Notes under the pieces: generated by a model
The model's input: the letters and a program-made list of their open reading frames with translations, nothing else
Told to the model about the DNA's origin: nothing
The model's database searches: none
Shown: piece after piece, positions 10,761 through 23,000 of the stretch
Numbering within the stretch: position 1 is the first letter of the stretch
Layout: the number at the start of each line of letters is the position of its first letter
Origin: Stereocaulon alpinum
Lineage: Eukaryota > Ascomycota > Lecanoromycetes > Lecanorales > Stereocaulaceae
Length of the DNA stretch: 64,000 nt
Reading direction: 5' to 3'
NCBI GenBank assembly: GCA_018257865.1
Contig: JAEUBA010000035.1
Location: 186,001 to 250,000 of the forward strand
Made by a program: the position numbers and the translations under genes

Positions 10761-12811
10761 ATGATGTTGACAAGTCGACTGGCCAAACGCGCAGCCTCAC
10801 CAATTCCAGCTCCCATCGTGTTTCAACCGACCCAGGCATTTGATGGCAACGATGGACCCTGGTCGTCGTTCCCGATCCAGATTGGCACGCCTCCACAGGT
10901 CATGAGAGTCCTGCCATCAACCAAAAGCTCACAAACGTGGGTTATTCTTCCACTAGGATGTTCACCGTCTGATCCTCCTAACTGCACCGTGTCACGAGGC
11001 GGAGTATTCGATCCAAATATTTCGACAAGCTGGGTAAACAACACAGATACCGGAAACAGTCTATTCCCTTTATCTCTGGACAGCAACCTTGGCTATGTCA
11101 ATGAGGGCGCTCAGTATGGGTTTGACACGGTGACTCTTGGCGAGCACGGAAGTGGTGGTCCGACACTGGATAAACAAGCCGTTGCTGGCCTTGCCGCGAA
11201 AGACTTCTACCTAGGGCTGTTCGGTCTGTACCCCGAGGCTTCAAGCTTACCTCAGTCGAAAGGACCTTTGCCGGACTATGTTTCAATGCTGAACCAAAGC
11301 GGCTTGATACCATCTTTGACATGGAGCTATTCCGCAGGAAACCAGTATCGGCCAGGGTATGGTAGTCTCATTTTGGGGGGTTATGATGCTTCGCGCTTCG
11401 AGCCCAATGATGTCTCGTTCACCGTCGACGGAGGAAACTTCACCGTGAACATCGGAGCCATCTTCTTAAAGACAGGCGACAACACGACGGAATTAGTAAA
11501 TACGCCCAATGACCTGACTATAGCAGCCTCGATTGACTCAACCACACCGTGGATATGGCTCCCTCAAAATGTTTGCGAGAACTTCGAACAGGCCTTTGGG
11601 ATTACATGGAACACAGAAGTCGGAGCATACCTCGTCAACGATACCCTGAACAGTGCGTTGCACAAGCAGAATACATCGGTAGTTCTCAACCTTGGTAATT
11701 CGTCCACTGTTCCCGGGCAAGGGTTCAATATTACGCTGCCTTACGCTGCATTTGATCTTATCGCTGGACCTCCGCTGCTCACAAACTCTTCGCGCTATTT
11801 CCCGTTGATGCGTGCAAATGAAAGCCAATACACATTAGGCCGGACGTTCTTGCAAGAAGCGTAAGTCAGCGGCATCATCATCACTGATTATGTCCCCGTT
11901 ATGGATCGAGTGTATGCTCACTTCTGTATTTCTGCAGGTATTTGATAGCTGATTACGAGCGTAACAATTTCTCGGTGTCCCAATGCACTTGGGAGACTGG
12001 GACAACGTCGCATATCGTAGCAATCAATTCACTACGTAACAGCACACCGCCTGCCACCCATCGACTCTCAACTGGAGCAATAGCCGGTATAGCTGTCGTA
12101 TGCGGGCTTGTGTTGATCATGTTGATCGTGCTCGGCATCCTCTTCGTGCTGAGGAAAAGACGCCGTCCATTGGAACCTAAGCAAATGAATACCCAACCGG
12201 TCGAGCTCGACGCTCCAGGAAAAGACTTCATGGACCTGGATGACAAAAGTCAAGGACACCTCAGTCATGCTGAGCTGGAGGGGGTGGAACACAAAGGGCA
12301 TGAGATCGATGGTCGACCTTTCTCTGGGCAGGAACTAGGCAGCATAGAGCAGCGTTTCGAGCTGGACGCGGGCGAGAGGCGCAGCCCCACGTCGTCTTCA
12401 CCGATCTCTCCGAGGAGTATAAGGCATAGTCAAACACCATCATCGCCAATCAGTCTCATGAGAGAGAGATCGGACGCCACCAGGCTGCATAAACGTGAGC
12501 TGTCAGACCCGGTGTCCTTGACGAGCGCGATATCAGAGTCTTCTGAGGGACGCCAGCGCAAGCCATCGGAACCGATATCTCCAACGAGTCAGCAGACAAC
12601 CACAGTTGAAAAGCATCAAAGTGGGCTGTCAGATCCGATATCCCCGAGGAGCGAGAGGTCAGCCTCTGCCAGGGGCCACCACCGTGAGTCGTCGGACCCG
12701 ATATCTCCAATGAGGGCGAGGTCAGACGCTACCAGATTGCATAAACGTGAGCTATCAGACCCAGTGTCTCTGATGAGCGAGGAACCGGAAGAGCAAGTGA
12801 GCAGATTGTAA
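10761..12811 (+). CDS. Aspartyl-protease-like single-pass membrane protein, catalytic site altered
   Basis: Resembles the pepsin-type A1 fold with a membrane anchor. Exons are 10761-11860 and 11938-12811 (GTAAGT donor, CTGCAG acceptor, phase 2). Near residue 51 the usual DTGSS site reads LPSTKSS, so the first catalytic Asp is Ser53. The second site reads DSTT, with the Asp kept but the Gly lost. This points to a non-catalytic member. The ectodomain has many N-glycosylation sequons. A transmembrane helix follows (DNA about 12076-12150), then a basic stop-transfer and a cytosolic tail of about 200 residues with several Ser-Asp-Pro repeats. The start is uncertain: 10761 is the first in-frame ATG, but no signal peptide follows it, so an upstream exon is likely. 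The frame is open back to 10710. Confidence 0.75.
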
Positions 12812-13121
12812 CAGTAGGACTCTTAAGCTGCATAGCATACGGGGATCCATGTCGTAGGCGCGTGCCGTAATTTAGAATCTCTATTGTTGTGTTTGTCCTT
12901 CTGCGTGTGACAGAGACCAGATCAAATGAGAGACCACGATGAGCAGTGAGCTATTGCTGTATTCTGGTCAGCGTAACATTAATGAATAGTGCTGGGAGAT
13001 TGTTGGACGTTGTGAGAGGTGTGGACGTTCGTTAAAATTGATACAGTAATCATCTCGAACACAATCGCGTAGAGCGTCAACCTAGCTTTGATATTTATAT
13101 GCCCCCCACGAGAATTTTGGG
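12812..13121. other. Intergenic, promoter side of RAD1
   Basis: About 310 bp between the 3' end of the protease-like gene and the RAD1 start. An in-frame-looking ATG at 13099 belongs to another frame and is not used in the RAD1 model. Nothing else is seen. Confidence 0.4.
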
Positions 13122-16100
13122 ATGCCCTCTGAAACCGCAAAGCCCCCCGTCAAATTATCATTACCTCTTGTACAACCCAAGATCCATACCTCACCCACCT
13201 CTCGAACCATCGCTAACACCTCCACAGGAATACCAACAAGACCTCTTCCAAGAGCTCCGCTTCGAAGATGAGCTCGTTATACTGGCGCGCGGACTCGGCC
13301 TCCTACGGGTTGTCACCAATCTCCTCCATTCATACGATGCTGTGGGCAACAATCTAGTGGTAATAGTTGGGGCGGACGATAGAGAGAATGGGTGGATTGG
13401 AGAAGCGCTAGCCGAGCATGCTGCTCTTAGCAGAGCGCCGGCAGCCAGGGGCCTCAGTCAGGTCAATACCGACATGATGAGTGTGGGGACAAGGTTACTG
13501 TGGCGTACTTGTAAGAGGAGGGTAAGAGGCTGACAAATGGTAGGGAAAAGATGTACTCGCAGGGCGGCATATTCAGCATTACTTCGAGGATTCTGGTCGT
13601 TGATCTACTGTCGAGTAGGAATTCTACAATAGAAACGGAAGATTGGGCATATGGCTGACTACCTAGAGTTGCTTAACCCGGAGACTGTTACGGGTTTGGT
13701 CGTGCTGCATTCTGAAAGGTACAGGAACCCGACCGTACTTTTTCAATACAGTCTGACTCGAGGCAGAATCGTTGCAACTTCCATCGAGGCCTTCATTATA
13801 CGCATCTACCGTCAAATGAACAAATCGGGCTTCCTCAAAGCCTTCTCCGACAACCCTGAGCCTTTCACTACTGGCTTCGCACCTCTAGCGTCTATGATGC
13901 GGAACCTCTTCCTACGGAAACCATCCTTGTGGCCGCGTTTCCATGTCACGGTGGCTAAGTCGCTGGAAGGCCGAAAGAAAGCCGAAGTCATCGAGCTAGA
14001 GGTCCCAATGACAGACGGCATGCGGGACATCCAGAACGCGATACTGGAGTGTGTAGAGGTCAGCATTAGCGAGCTAAAAAAAGCCGATACTGGCTTGGAG
14101 CTGGATGATTGGACGCTGGACAGCGCGTTACATAGGAGCTTTGATATCATTGTGAGGAGACAGCTAGATCCGATTTGGCATCGAGTGAGCTACAGAACGA
14201 GGCAGATTGTGAATGATCTGAGCGTCCTGCGGAGTGTTTTACAGTTGGTATTACTTGTGTCCGGAATGGGTGCACAGCTGACTTGGATCCAGTGCTCTCC
14301 TCACGTATGACGCAGTGTCCTTCAATAAATATTTGGACACCATTTTGGCTGCGCATCAGCCCCCACCAGGTTCGAATCGTCACAATCAGTCTCCTTGGTT
14401 GTTCCTAGACGCAGCGAATACCATCTTCGAGACTGCGAAGAGAAGAGTCTACACGGGTAAGCCCATCGACGGACAAGCTCCTGGGGCTTCAGGGGCTTTA
14501 CCGGACTCGCTGCGGCCAGTGCTTGAAGAACAACCAAAATGGGCGCTTCTAGCTGATATCCTTGAGGAGATTGAGCGTGATGCATATTTCAATCCTGGTG
14601 TCCGAGACGACTCGAACGGCACGATATTGATAATGTGCTCTGATGAGGGAACATGTCGGCAACTCCGAGAGTATCTACAAAACATGCATGTCCAGCCACT
14701 TCAGGCCGAGGAGGTCGACGAGGGGGAAAAGGAGTTCGAGCCGAGACCCTCCGCTACATTCATGATGCGTAGAAAATTGCGCAACTATTTGAATTGGAAA
14801 AGGGAATTCGCCAGGGTCAGCGCCTCCCTCTTCACGGAGAACCAGAAAGTCCTCGAAGGTTTCACTGATCAGCGGGGCGCCAATGGATACCGAGGCAAGG
14901 CTCCTCCAAACAAGAGAAGACGAGTCAGAGGTGGCTCAGCTGCAGCTGCTGGCGGAGGCAGGCCCGTCAATGGTAGTCTGCAAGTAGCAGAGGACAAAGA
15001 GTCCCAAGTGGCATCACTCCTCGCAGATATCCAGCCTACAGATACAGATAGCGCGCCCAAAGATGAAGTCGTGGTGGACTCTTTGGATGACATGGAGGAT
15101 TATTTCGAGCTTTATGAGATGAACGATTTAGTGGTCGTCCATCCTTATGATGGTGATATGGACGAGCATGTCCTCGAAGAGGTTCGGCCGAGATACATCA
15201 TCATGTATGAGCCAGATTCTGCATTCATACGCCGGGTCGAAGTGTACAGGAGTAGTCACGATGATCGCAATGTCCGAGTCTACTTCATGTATTACGGAGG
15301 CTCTGTGGAAGAGCAGCGCTATCTCAGCGCTGTTAGGAGAGAGAAGGACGCTTTCACAAGACTCATTAAAGAGAAAGGAAACATGGCTGTCACAATCACT
15401 CTCGACGGCGCAGCTGCAGACCCACAAGAACAATTCCTCCGCACAGTGAACACCCGTATTGCTGGTGGTGGCCGACTAGCAGCCACATCAGAACCTCCAC
15501 GCATAGTGGTCGACGTCCGCGAGTTCCGTTCTTCACTACCTTCACTTATCCATGGCCGCTCTAACATCGTTATCCCCTGCATGCTCACAGTCGCGGATTA
15601 CGTGCTAACACCAAGCATCTGTGTTGAACGCAAGAGCGTGCGCGACCTAATTTCCTCCTTCAAAAATGGGCGTCTTTTCAACCAAGCAGAGACAATGCTC
15701 CAGCACTACAAGTACCCTATGCTCCTGATCGAATTCGACCAAAACAAGTCCTTCACCCTCGACACCTTCGGAACAGACCACACCACCACCCTGAGCACAG
15801 CCTCCAACCCTCAAGATCTCCAGTCCAAAATCGCACTCCTAACTCTCGCCTTCCCCCGCCTCAAGATTATCTGGTCATCTTCTCCCTACCAAACAGCCGA
15901 GATCTTCGACGAGCTCAAGAAACAGCAGGAAGAGCCTGATCCTATCAAAGCTGTGCAGATTGGCCTGATAGCGGGCGAGGACCCGAGCGATCAGAGCTTT
16001 AATCAGACGCCGCAGGATATGTTGAGAGCTGTGCCAGGGATGACGGAGAAGAATCTTAGTAGGATCACGCTTGAGGTAGGGAGTATTGCTGATGTGAGCA

Positions 16101-16192
16101 ATATGACTGAGGAGGAGCTGGACGTGCTGATTGGGAAGGAAGCGGGGAGGCAGGTGTATAGGTTCTTTAATCGGAGTGTCCTTGATGACTGA
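13122..16192 (+). CDS. RAD1: XPF/Rad1 structure-specific DNA repair endonuclease
   Basis: Catalytic subunit of the XPF-ERCC1 (Rad1-Rad10) nuclease, which cuts 5' of lesions in nucleotide excision repair and removes flaps in recombination. Six exons: 13122-13169, 13228-13493, 13544-13614, 13667-13718, 13767-14243, 14293-16192, giving 937 residues. Five introns of 48-58 nt join conserved stretches exactly, for example VVDLLS-KLLNPE across intron 3 and HSER-IVATS across intron 4. The N-terminal half is the degenerate helicase-like domain. The nuclease motif is intact, with Asp712 in VVDVREF and E750-R-K in CVERKSVRDL, and a helix-hairpin-helix region ends the protein. Start at 13122 is preferred because its reading (MPSETAKPP) joins in frame over a GCTAAC-containing intron. 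Converges on the eIF1A gene. Confidence 0.95.
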
Positions 16193-16513
16193 GATGAAGT
16201 ACTGGGATCAATGCCGCCTGGCTGGCTCCCTGCATGAGAATGGATGACGACTGATGTATACCATGTACCTGCAAACTTCAGAACCCTGTACAGAAAGAGT
16301 GCACACGAATAAAAGTAAAAGAATATCCGCTTTCTATGGTTCGTTCATCATGCATTCAAGGCCCACGCATCAACTCCACCCCAGACGCTCATAAGGCTAA
16401 TGATGCTCGATCGTCCGTATGATTGTCGCCCGCCCAACAACACCACCCCGTATGCATTTTTCAACGCCTAGGATGCACAGGCCGTAATAATCCCCTGCTC
16501 TCCCCACCTCTCC
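16193..16513. other. Convergent 3' ends of RAD1 and eIF1A gene
   Basis: A 321-bp gap between two convergent genes, so it should hold both 3' untranslated regions. No further feature seen. Confidence 0.5.
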
Positions 16514-17237
16514 TCAAATCTCATCAACATCGATATCCTTGTCATCACTACTATTGTCCCGATCCTCGTCGAACTCGACATTATCATCCACACCCTCATG
16601 TCCGTACCTACAAATTCAACATCAGCGAATACTCCCTCCCAATCCCAAAAGAGTGCAACATACGTATCCGTCTCATTGATCTTCGCCGTCTCCGGCAACT
16701 CCCCATACGCCTTCAAGCTCCTCGCCTCATCCGCACTATACTTCAGAATCACATCCCCCTTCTCATCCTGATAGTCCCTCAAACTCAGCAATATGATATC
16801 GCCCTGGTTGATCCAGACTTTCTTTCGTAGTTTGCCGCGGATGTGAGCGAGGCGTTTTTCGCCATCGAAGCAGAGGGCTTCGAGACGGCCGTTGCCGAGC
16901 ATTTTAATTACTTGAGCGTATTCTGTGGTAATGGTGTTAGTGTTGTGATGAGAGACAAGAGGAAGGGAGGGGGGGAGAGGGCAGTAAGGTGGGTGGTGGG
17001 ATGGGATTGGGGGATATGTACCTTGGCCTTCTTCTTTGAAGGTGAGTTCGCGCTTCTCATTGTCGTTCTCGTTCTTTCCTCGACGCCTGTTTTTACCACC
17101 CTAAGCATCGTGTCAGCCATATTCGTGCCTTAAGTGCCGGTTCCTGGACGAAGCATAGTCGTGCAGGTGGGGGTCCGAAGGCGGTGTAAATGGGTGTGTT
17201 CGGAGTGGTAGCTTACTTTCCCCTTATTCTTGGGCAT
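16514..17237 (-). CDS. TIF11: Translation initiation factor eIF1A
   Basis: eIF1A binds the A site of the 40S subunit and promotes scanning and start-codon choice. Four exons: 17237-17217, 17100-17022, 16922-16664, 16607-16514, giving 150 residues. Exon 1 codes only MPKNKGK, followed by the basic N-terminal tail, the OB-fold (with LGNGRLEALCFDG and RGKLRKKVWI), the helical part ending KINETDT, and an acidic C-terminal tail ending in DVDEI. The tail appears only when the 56-nt intron 16663-16608 is removed; reading through gives an unrelated sequence. Length and sequence are typical of the family. It is divergent from a hypothetical gene 247 bp away. Confidence 0.96.
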
Positions 17238-17484
17238 ATTGATTTGTAGCTGTAGTCTGTAGCGATACTGAGTAGTCTTCCTGCAATAGAGTGTATTTTG
17301 GCGGAAGAAAGAGCGTGTGACGCAGGTTTGTATACTTGGTGGGGCGCGATTGCGGTGGCGGCTGAGTCAAGCGAAAACGTTTAGCGCCGAGGTTTGGGGA
17401 AAGTCCTTTGTGATCCTTCTACATTCAGCAATTGTGTCACTGCCACTCGAGCAGAGCTCAGAATGAGATTTCCGGGCTCGAGTC

Positions 17485-18090
17485 ATGCTTCTCCCCCAGC
17501 ATACTCTGTTCCACAGCATCCCCCGGACCACCTTCGCCCCTTTACGAACGATCCAGAAGGCCGCCTATAACAATGGCAATCGCTTTTACCAAGCGATCAA
17601 AAGCGTCAACATCTGCCGCGTGGACATATCCCCAAACCACAAGTTCTCTAGTTCCTCCAGTAAGATCTTGGATGATAGCTCTCACGTCCTTCGCCCCAAA
17701 ATACTTTCGCGCTACAAAGATGTTGTTAGTGGCCACTACGACCCCCGAGAAGAGGGGTTGTGGATTATGTGCACGGGCAATAATATGCAGGTACCCAAAG
17801 TCGTGAGAGGCTGGAGTAGGAGGAGGATTCTACAGGCTTTAGTAGAGGAGTTGAGAGAAAGGGGGTTCGATAGACAGGGTAAGAAGCTGGAGACCAGACA
17901 TGGGGAGATGGCGAGGCTGGGCCAGCAAGAGGAGACAGATATGCTAGAGGTTCTTGTTGGGACTGTTTCTATCGGAACTCAACCCAAAATCTTGTTGACA
18001 GAATATGCGGAAGTGCGGAGGCAGGCTGCGCTGATCGCAGATGAGGTTTTGAGGATCTGTGGCTGGAGAACAGAGTGGGACCAGAAATGA
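17485..18090 (+). CDS. Hypothetical protein, 201 residues
   Basis: I do not recognise it. A single open frame starts with ATG at 17485. The first 40 residues contain Arg, Lys, Ser and Thr but almost no acidic residues, which would fit a mitochondrial targeting sequence. The middle and C-terminal parts are mixed charged and helical in character, with a run of basic residues (GWSRRR) near residue 108. No known motif. It could be a chance frame, because the reverse strand also has short open frames, but 201 codons without a stop at this composition favours a gene. Confidence 0.4.
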   Translation: MLLPQHTLFHSIPRTTFAPLRTIQKAAYNNGNRFYQAIKSVNICRVDISPNHKFSSSSSKILDDSSHVLRPKILSRYKDVVSGHYDPREEGLWIMCTGNNMQVPKVVRGWSRRRILQALVEELRERGFDRQGKKLETRHGEMARLGQQEETDMLEVLVGTVSIGTQPKILLTEYAEVRRQAALIADEVLRICGWRTEWDQK

Positions 18091-18458
18091 AGCGCCTACA
18101 CTCGGGCTTCGAAGGCTGAAGATGTAGCTGCGATGACGGGCAAAGACGTACGATCACGGCCTTCTCCTCGCAAGCACGGCACAACGAATTCGCTGCGGAC
18201 AAGGCGGATAGACGAGGATAGCACAGCACGTACGCTTAGGACAGCATCATGGGGGATCAATGTTTGACTAGGTGTCTTGGCTATGTTGGTACATCTGCTG
18301 GATGGAAGGACATGTTCTAAAGTCAACCACGACACGAAGCACCCACCCGACGCCTCTCGTATTCTCTCCCGAGGTTTCTGCCGTCTGTGCAACCATCAGC
18401 AGCCTGCCTCCCAATCCTCGAGTTCACAATATGCAACATACCGGGGACAAGTGTCATA
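18091..18458. other. Intergenic
   Basis: Between a rightward hypothetical gene and the 3' end of a leftward small gene. Short open frames only; nothing supported. Confidence 0.4.
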
Positions 18459-18765
18459 TCACTGGTTGAGCTCCTCCGAACGCTTCTTAAGTTCCTCCTT
18501 GCTAGCTTTGGGTGGCATATCTGCAGCAGTCAGCATTCTACGATGAAAACTGTTCGGAACAGAAGGAGCAACACGTACCGCTCATGTTCATCGGGATCTG
18601 AGGACCCTTGGATTGGAAGTCCTGCGCGGATGCTTTCCCGGGCGTGTGCTCGTTGTCATGATGCTCGTGATCGCTGGCAGTGGACTCCGTGGCGGAGGAC
18701 GGATCCTTTGCAACCTTCTCAGTAATGCCCATGGGCGCTTCCTCTTCTGATGGCATGACAGGCAT
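18459..18765 (-). CDS. Small conserved-looking hydrophilic protein, 82 residues
   Basis: Two exons: 18765-18579 and 18520-18459. The 58-nt intron has a GTACGT donor and a GCTGACTGCTGCAG end, and splicing (phase 1) joins MNMSD to MPPKASKEELKKRSEELNQ. The N-terminal two thirds are acidic and disordered, with a His/Asp-rich stretch; the C-terminal end is a short charged helix. The pattern of a PPKASKEEL helix after a QSKGPQIP stretch resembles small uncharacterised proteins of filamentous fungi, as far as I can recall, but function is unknown. Too short for confidence from coding content alone; support comes from the clean intron. Confidence 0.55.
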
Positions 18766-20000
18766 GATGGATAGTTATTGGGAAGAATCGGCAGGTGTGT
18801 GTATTGGTTGGTTGCTAAGAGTTGGAGCCTTGAAGATGCGAAATTTTGGCTGTGAGCATCATTGCCGGCATGAGTGTACGTCACTTGGAGGGGTCTGTCG
18901 CCTCGAAGACCCTTACGCACTTTAGCCCCACCAAACATTCAACGGCTGTACAACGCTCAATTCTCGCGACCAATGGGAGTTGCGTATACCTGGAGCAGTG
19001 CTCCGACCAGCACCTTACAGGCTATGTAATTTCGACCAGCGTCTTCTTCACACATCGTTGCATTCAGAACATACACTCTACAAAACTATATATCTGACAC
19101 ATTTGAATCCTCCAGAAGCTCTAATCTCCAAAATACTCGACTATCCGCCTTGCACACCTAGTCATCCGGATTCCATGCCTCCCCCTCTACCCTTTCCCAT
19201 ACATCATCCTCCATCTCAAATACCATCTAACCCTCCTATGCCTCACTCATCTCCCATACACAGACCCCGCTTCAACTCCCACACCCTTCTCCCACCCTCC
19301 TCAACCCATACCCATAAACCCCTCCGAGAACAAGGCTCCTCTTCAAGAACACCAGCTTCTATCCCCCAATCCTTGGACGACTAACTGACTCCAGGATCTG
19401 ATACATCACCCAGCTGACTCGTAACCTTATCTCCCCTTTCGCTCTCTGTCCATCTACTGTAGCTGAGCTTATGCAAATAGCCAAACCTAGCGTAGCTCCA
19501 AGGATATCTACAGAGCATATAGCATCTCCGGGCCCTTAGGTGCTTTAGGATGATTTTATGTTGCATGAACAGAGGTTATTGGGTGACTGATGATCTCAAC
19601 TCCAGCTCGTATTATTCGCAAGTACACACACAGCACAAGCTAGCAGTCAAGCTCTTCTAACGGCGCGAAATTTGTAAACACGTTGTTACCACGGTTGGAG
19701 GAGTAGACAACACGGTATTTACTAGAGTGGTAGAGTCAAGAATTTTCCTCCAACACGAATGGTGTTAAAGCTGAGAGAAGTCTCCCTCCTACGAATTCCA
19801 AAGCGGAAAAGTGCACAGAAGTCTCCTGTCAGGAGCAGCAATATGGTATGAGGGTATAGGCATAAAGCCCACAATGAAGCAGCTCGCACTACCTAACGCC
19901 TGACAAATGCAGGACTTCTAGGGTATCATATAACGTACAAAGCATGTCATTTCCCCATTGCGCCTTGCACATGCATCGCTAAAAAGTTCAATAATAAAAA
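18766..20000. other. Long intergenic gap
   Basis: About 1.2 kb between the start of the small protein and the 3' end of SEN1. The stretch 19100-19380 is C-rich on the plus strand (many CCT/CCC) with an open frame of low-complexity Pro/Ser/His coding that looks like chance. No gene, tRNA or repeat seen. Confidence 0.4.
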
Positions 20001-23000
20001 TCATCTTCTCTTCGGTCTAATAAACGGATCCACTTCCCTTTTCTTCTTCATGGGAGGCCTGACATTGTTAGGCGGTCTTGGCGGCAGGCCTCCATTGGGC
20101 TGCTGACCCAGTGGTTGATGCCTAGGTCCTGTTGGGGCGCCAGGAGGAGGAGGCGAGGGCTGCCGCTTTCTCTTATCGCCACTCTGGTGCGGTACTCCGG
20201 GTTTGATTGGTGGTGGTATACTCTCCGTAGAACGCACGATAGGTACCTTGGGGTCATGGCCATTCGTATTCTTCTGATGACGGATTTCTGGGGCTCTCTG
20301 CATCAGGCTCTTATGCTCAGCTTCCTTCTTGACCAGCCATTCCCTTCTCTTGCTTGAGAGAGGTTTGCCGCTGCAGGTCTTCTCCGAATGGCCGAAATTC
20401 CCACATATGAGGCATCTTTCTGCAGTGCAAGACAGTTTTCTATGCTTTTTATCACCGCAGCGATAGCACTCGTCTCCATTTTCCAAAATATCGCGCTTGT
20501 CGCACCTGTTGTCAAAGTGGGCGTAGCTGCCACACAAGCCACAATTGCGTAGTGTATTTAAACCATTGCCTCCACCGGATGGATGATATTCCATGGCATC
20601 TGCCGAATCCGGCATTTCGCTATCAATGGCCATTTCCCCCGAGCTAGGACTATAAGGAATCGTAGTAGTGAAGCCAGCAAGTATTGGGGCGCTATCGGCT
20701 GGTGCGTCAGTCATTTCTCTATCGCGGATAGTGCTGGCAGGCGTGCTTCTCGTCGGAGTACTCCTCTGAGAAGAGCTCGTGCTCATGGAGGCTGCGATTG
20801 AGTCAAGAGTAAGTAGCGGCTTCTTCAGCAACGTCAAAAGATCACCGCTTGTATAGCGGTCACGAGTTTTTGCGTCTTGTATGAGCCGACCCCAAAATTC
20901 GCCTTGCATCAACGATTGCGAGTTGCCCAAAAGCCATAGAGAGCATTTGGCACGCGTGATACCCACATTCATTCGACGAATGTCAGATAAAAATCCAATG
21001 CCTTTGCTGAAAGACGCTCGGACACAGGAGAAAATGATGATCTCACTCTCTCGCCCTTGAAATGCGTCGGTAGTATTGAAGTCTACGCTGTTGAGCACAG
21101 CATCGCCATACCGCTGGGAGAACCGTGATCGGAGTACGCGAAGCTGACTTTTGTAAGGAGTTATGATACCGACTTTGCCGTTAAAGTCATATCCCTTGCA
21201 ATCCGTTATCAGACGGTCGAAAAGCTTCAGGGCCACTTCAATCTCGGCAATGTTGATCAATGAATGCCCTTTCGGGGCGCTTTGGTGAGTACCCTGGACA
21301 TCAAAGAAGCGGTAGGGTCCTAAAACCGCGCTCTGATGCCATGGTCTTGTCCTCAACTTAGCCATGCCTGGCCCGTCCAGAAGCCTAGAATCATAGAAAG
21401 CATTGCTTGGGAAAGCACTAATTTCAGGATGCATTCGGTACTGCGTATCGAGAAGGTGGACGTCCTCGGGGTGGTTTGCCTGCATGCGGACAAACAAAGA
21501 TTGCTCGTATTGGAATCGTGCCGCTTCCCTTGATAGCACTGTTGGTGGCAACTGCTTCGGATCACCAACCAAAATGCACTTGGAGCATCCATACTTCAGT
21601 GGTATCAATGCACTGAGTTCGATCGATTGTGCAGCTTCGTCAATAACCACGGTCTCAAACTCGATGTTCAAGCCTTGAAACATTTCGTGACCGCTACCGC
21701 TTAGTGTAGCGCAGATGACATGAGCGCCATCCAGGATCTCTTGCTGGACGCGCCGTCTGCTCATCTCAGCGTCCCTAGCCGCAATATCGCCACTATCTCG
21801 GGCACTATCGATTTGATTGCTGAGCTGCTGCTTCCTTCTTTTCAAAACTTCAAATCGGCGGTCATCTTCAGGAGACACTGGCGTTCCACTTGCCTTAAGT
21901 TCATCGACTCTGGTCCGAAGAGCGATGAGCTCCTCACTTGTAGCTTTATGCGCCAACATGATTTTGTGAACCTCGTCTCCACCGCCGTTCGTCTTTCCAC
22001 TTGCGAGATTGAGCTTCGCATTAACAAGCTCCTCCAGTGTCACATCACGAACGTTAGTATTGATAGCATCGCTACGACCAAGCCGAATCACAGAAAGCTT
22101 CTGGAAATGTCCATCAACCGTCTTGATGCCTTCCTTGAATCTCATGACGAGTTCGTCCACGGCTGCATTGCTGGGTGCGCAGACGAGGAGCTTCTTCGTG
22201 GCCGAGCCATTTCCAGGGCGCGGGGTACTTCCATTGCCCAGCTGTGGTCGAGCAATAGGCATGCCCTTCTCAACAAAACTACCAGACAATAGCGCACCAA
22301 CAATGGCAACTATGGTACTGGTTTTGCCAGAGCCGGGAGGTCTGGTCCACAATATCAGCAACCCCAAGGTAAAGCACATATTCAAGAGTACACTTACCCC
22401 TGAATAAGAGTAAAAGCATCGTTGTCAACGGCAGACCTGACAGCTCTCGCTTGAGCAGTATTGATTTTGTAGTTCTCAACAATTGGTCCAAGTTGCATTT
22501 CGGTATAGTCGAGGAGCGGCGATGGTCTTGCTCTGATGATTTCATCGCAAAGGTCGAAGTACTTCAGACCTAGTAATGCCCCATACTCTCGTTCCAATGG
22601 CGTGACAGACAAAACTTTTACAGCGTACAGTGTAGAGCCAGGTACCATTGAAGCAACGAGGCCGTTGCCAATGTTCGCTCTGTAGGTGATATCCATTGTA
22701 CCTTTCTTACGGCTAATCTTAAACACCCGTGCAAGACAATGTGGCTGTTGGGCTTCGTTCACGGGTGACTGCCCTTTCGACATCAAGACAATATCTGCTT
22801 CGCTGATCCCAAGCTCTTTGCCTTCGGTCATTGGCATTGTCGTACTCACTTCGACGAAGGCGTCGACCGTCATACGATTGGCTACCTTGACCTCAAAGGT
22901 CTTGAAGCCGCCCTCCTCTTTTGACTTCAAGAAACCTTGCCAGGCCTCGAGGATGAGCAGGGGTTCGAAGGTACTCTGATAGTCGAGTGGAGTTCGAAAC

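Noticed and set aside
10138..10896. 252-codon minus-strand open frame between the mucin and protease-like genes
   Set aside because: It begins inside the protease-like coding sequence, has no known motif, and its composition looks like an antisense shadow plus intergenic sequence.
14367..14381. GGTTCGAATC string resembling a tRNA B box
   Set aside because: It lies inside a conserved RAD1 exon and no cloverleaf can be formed around it.
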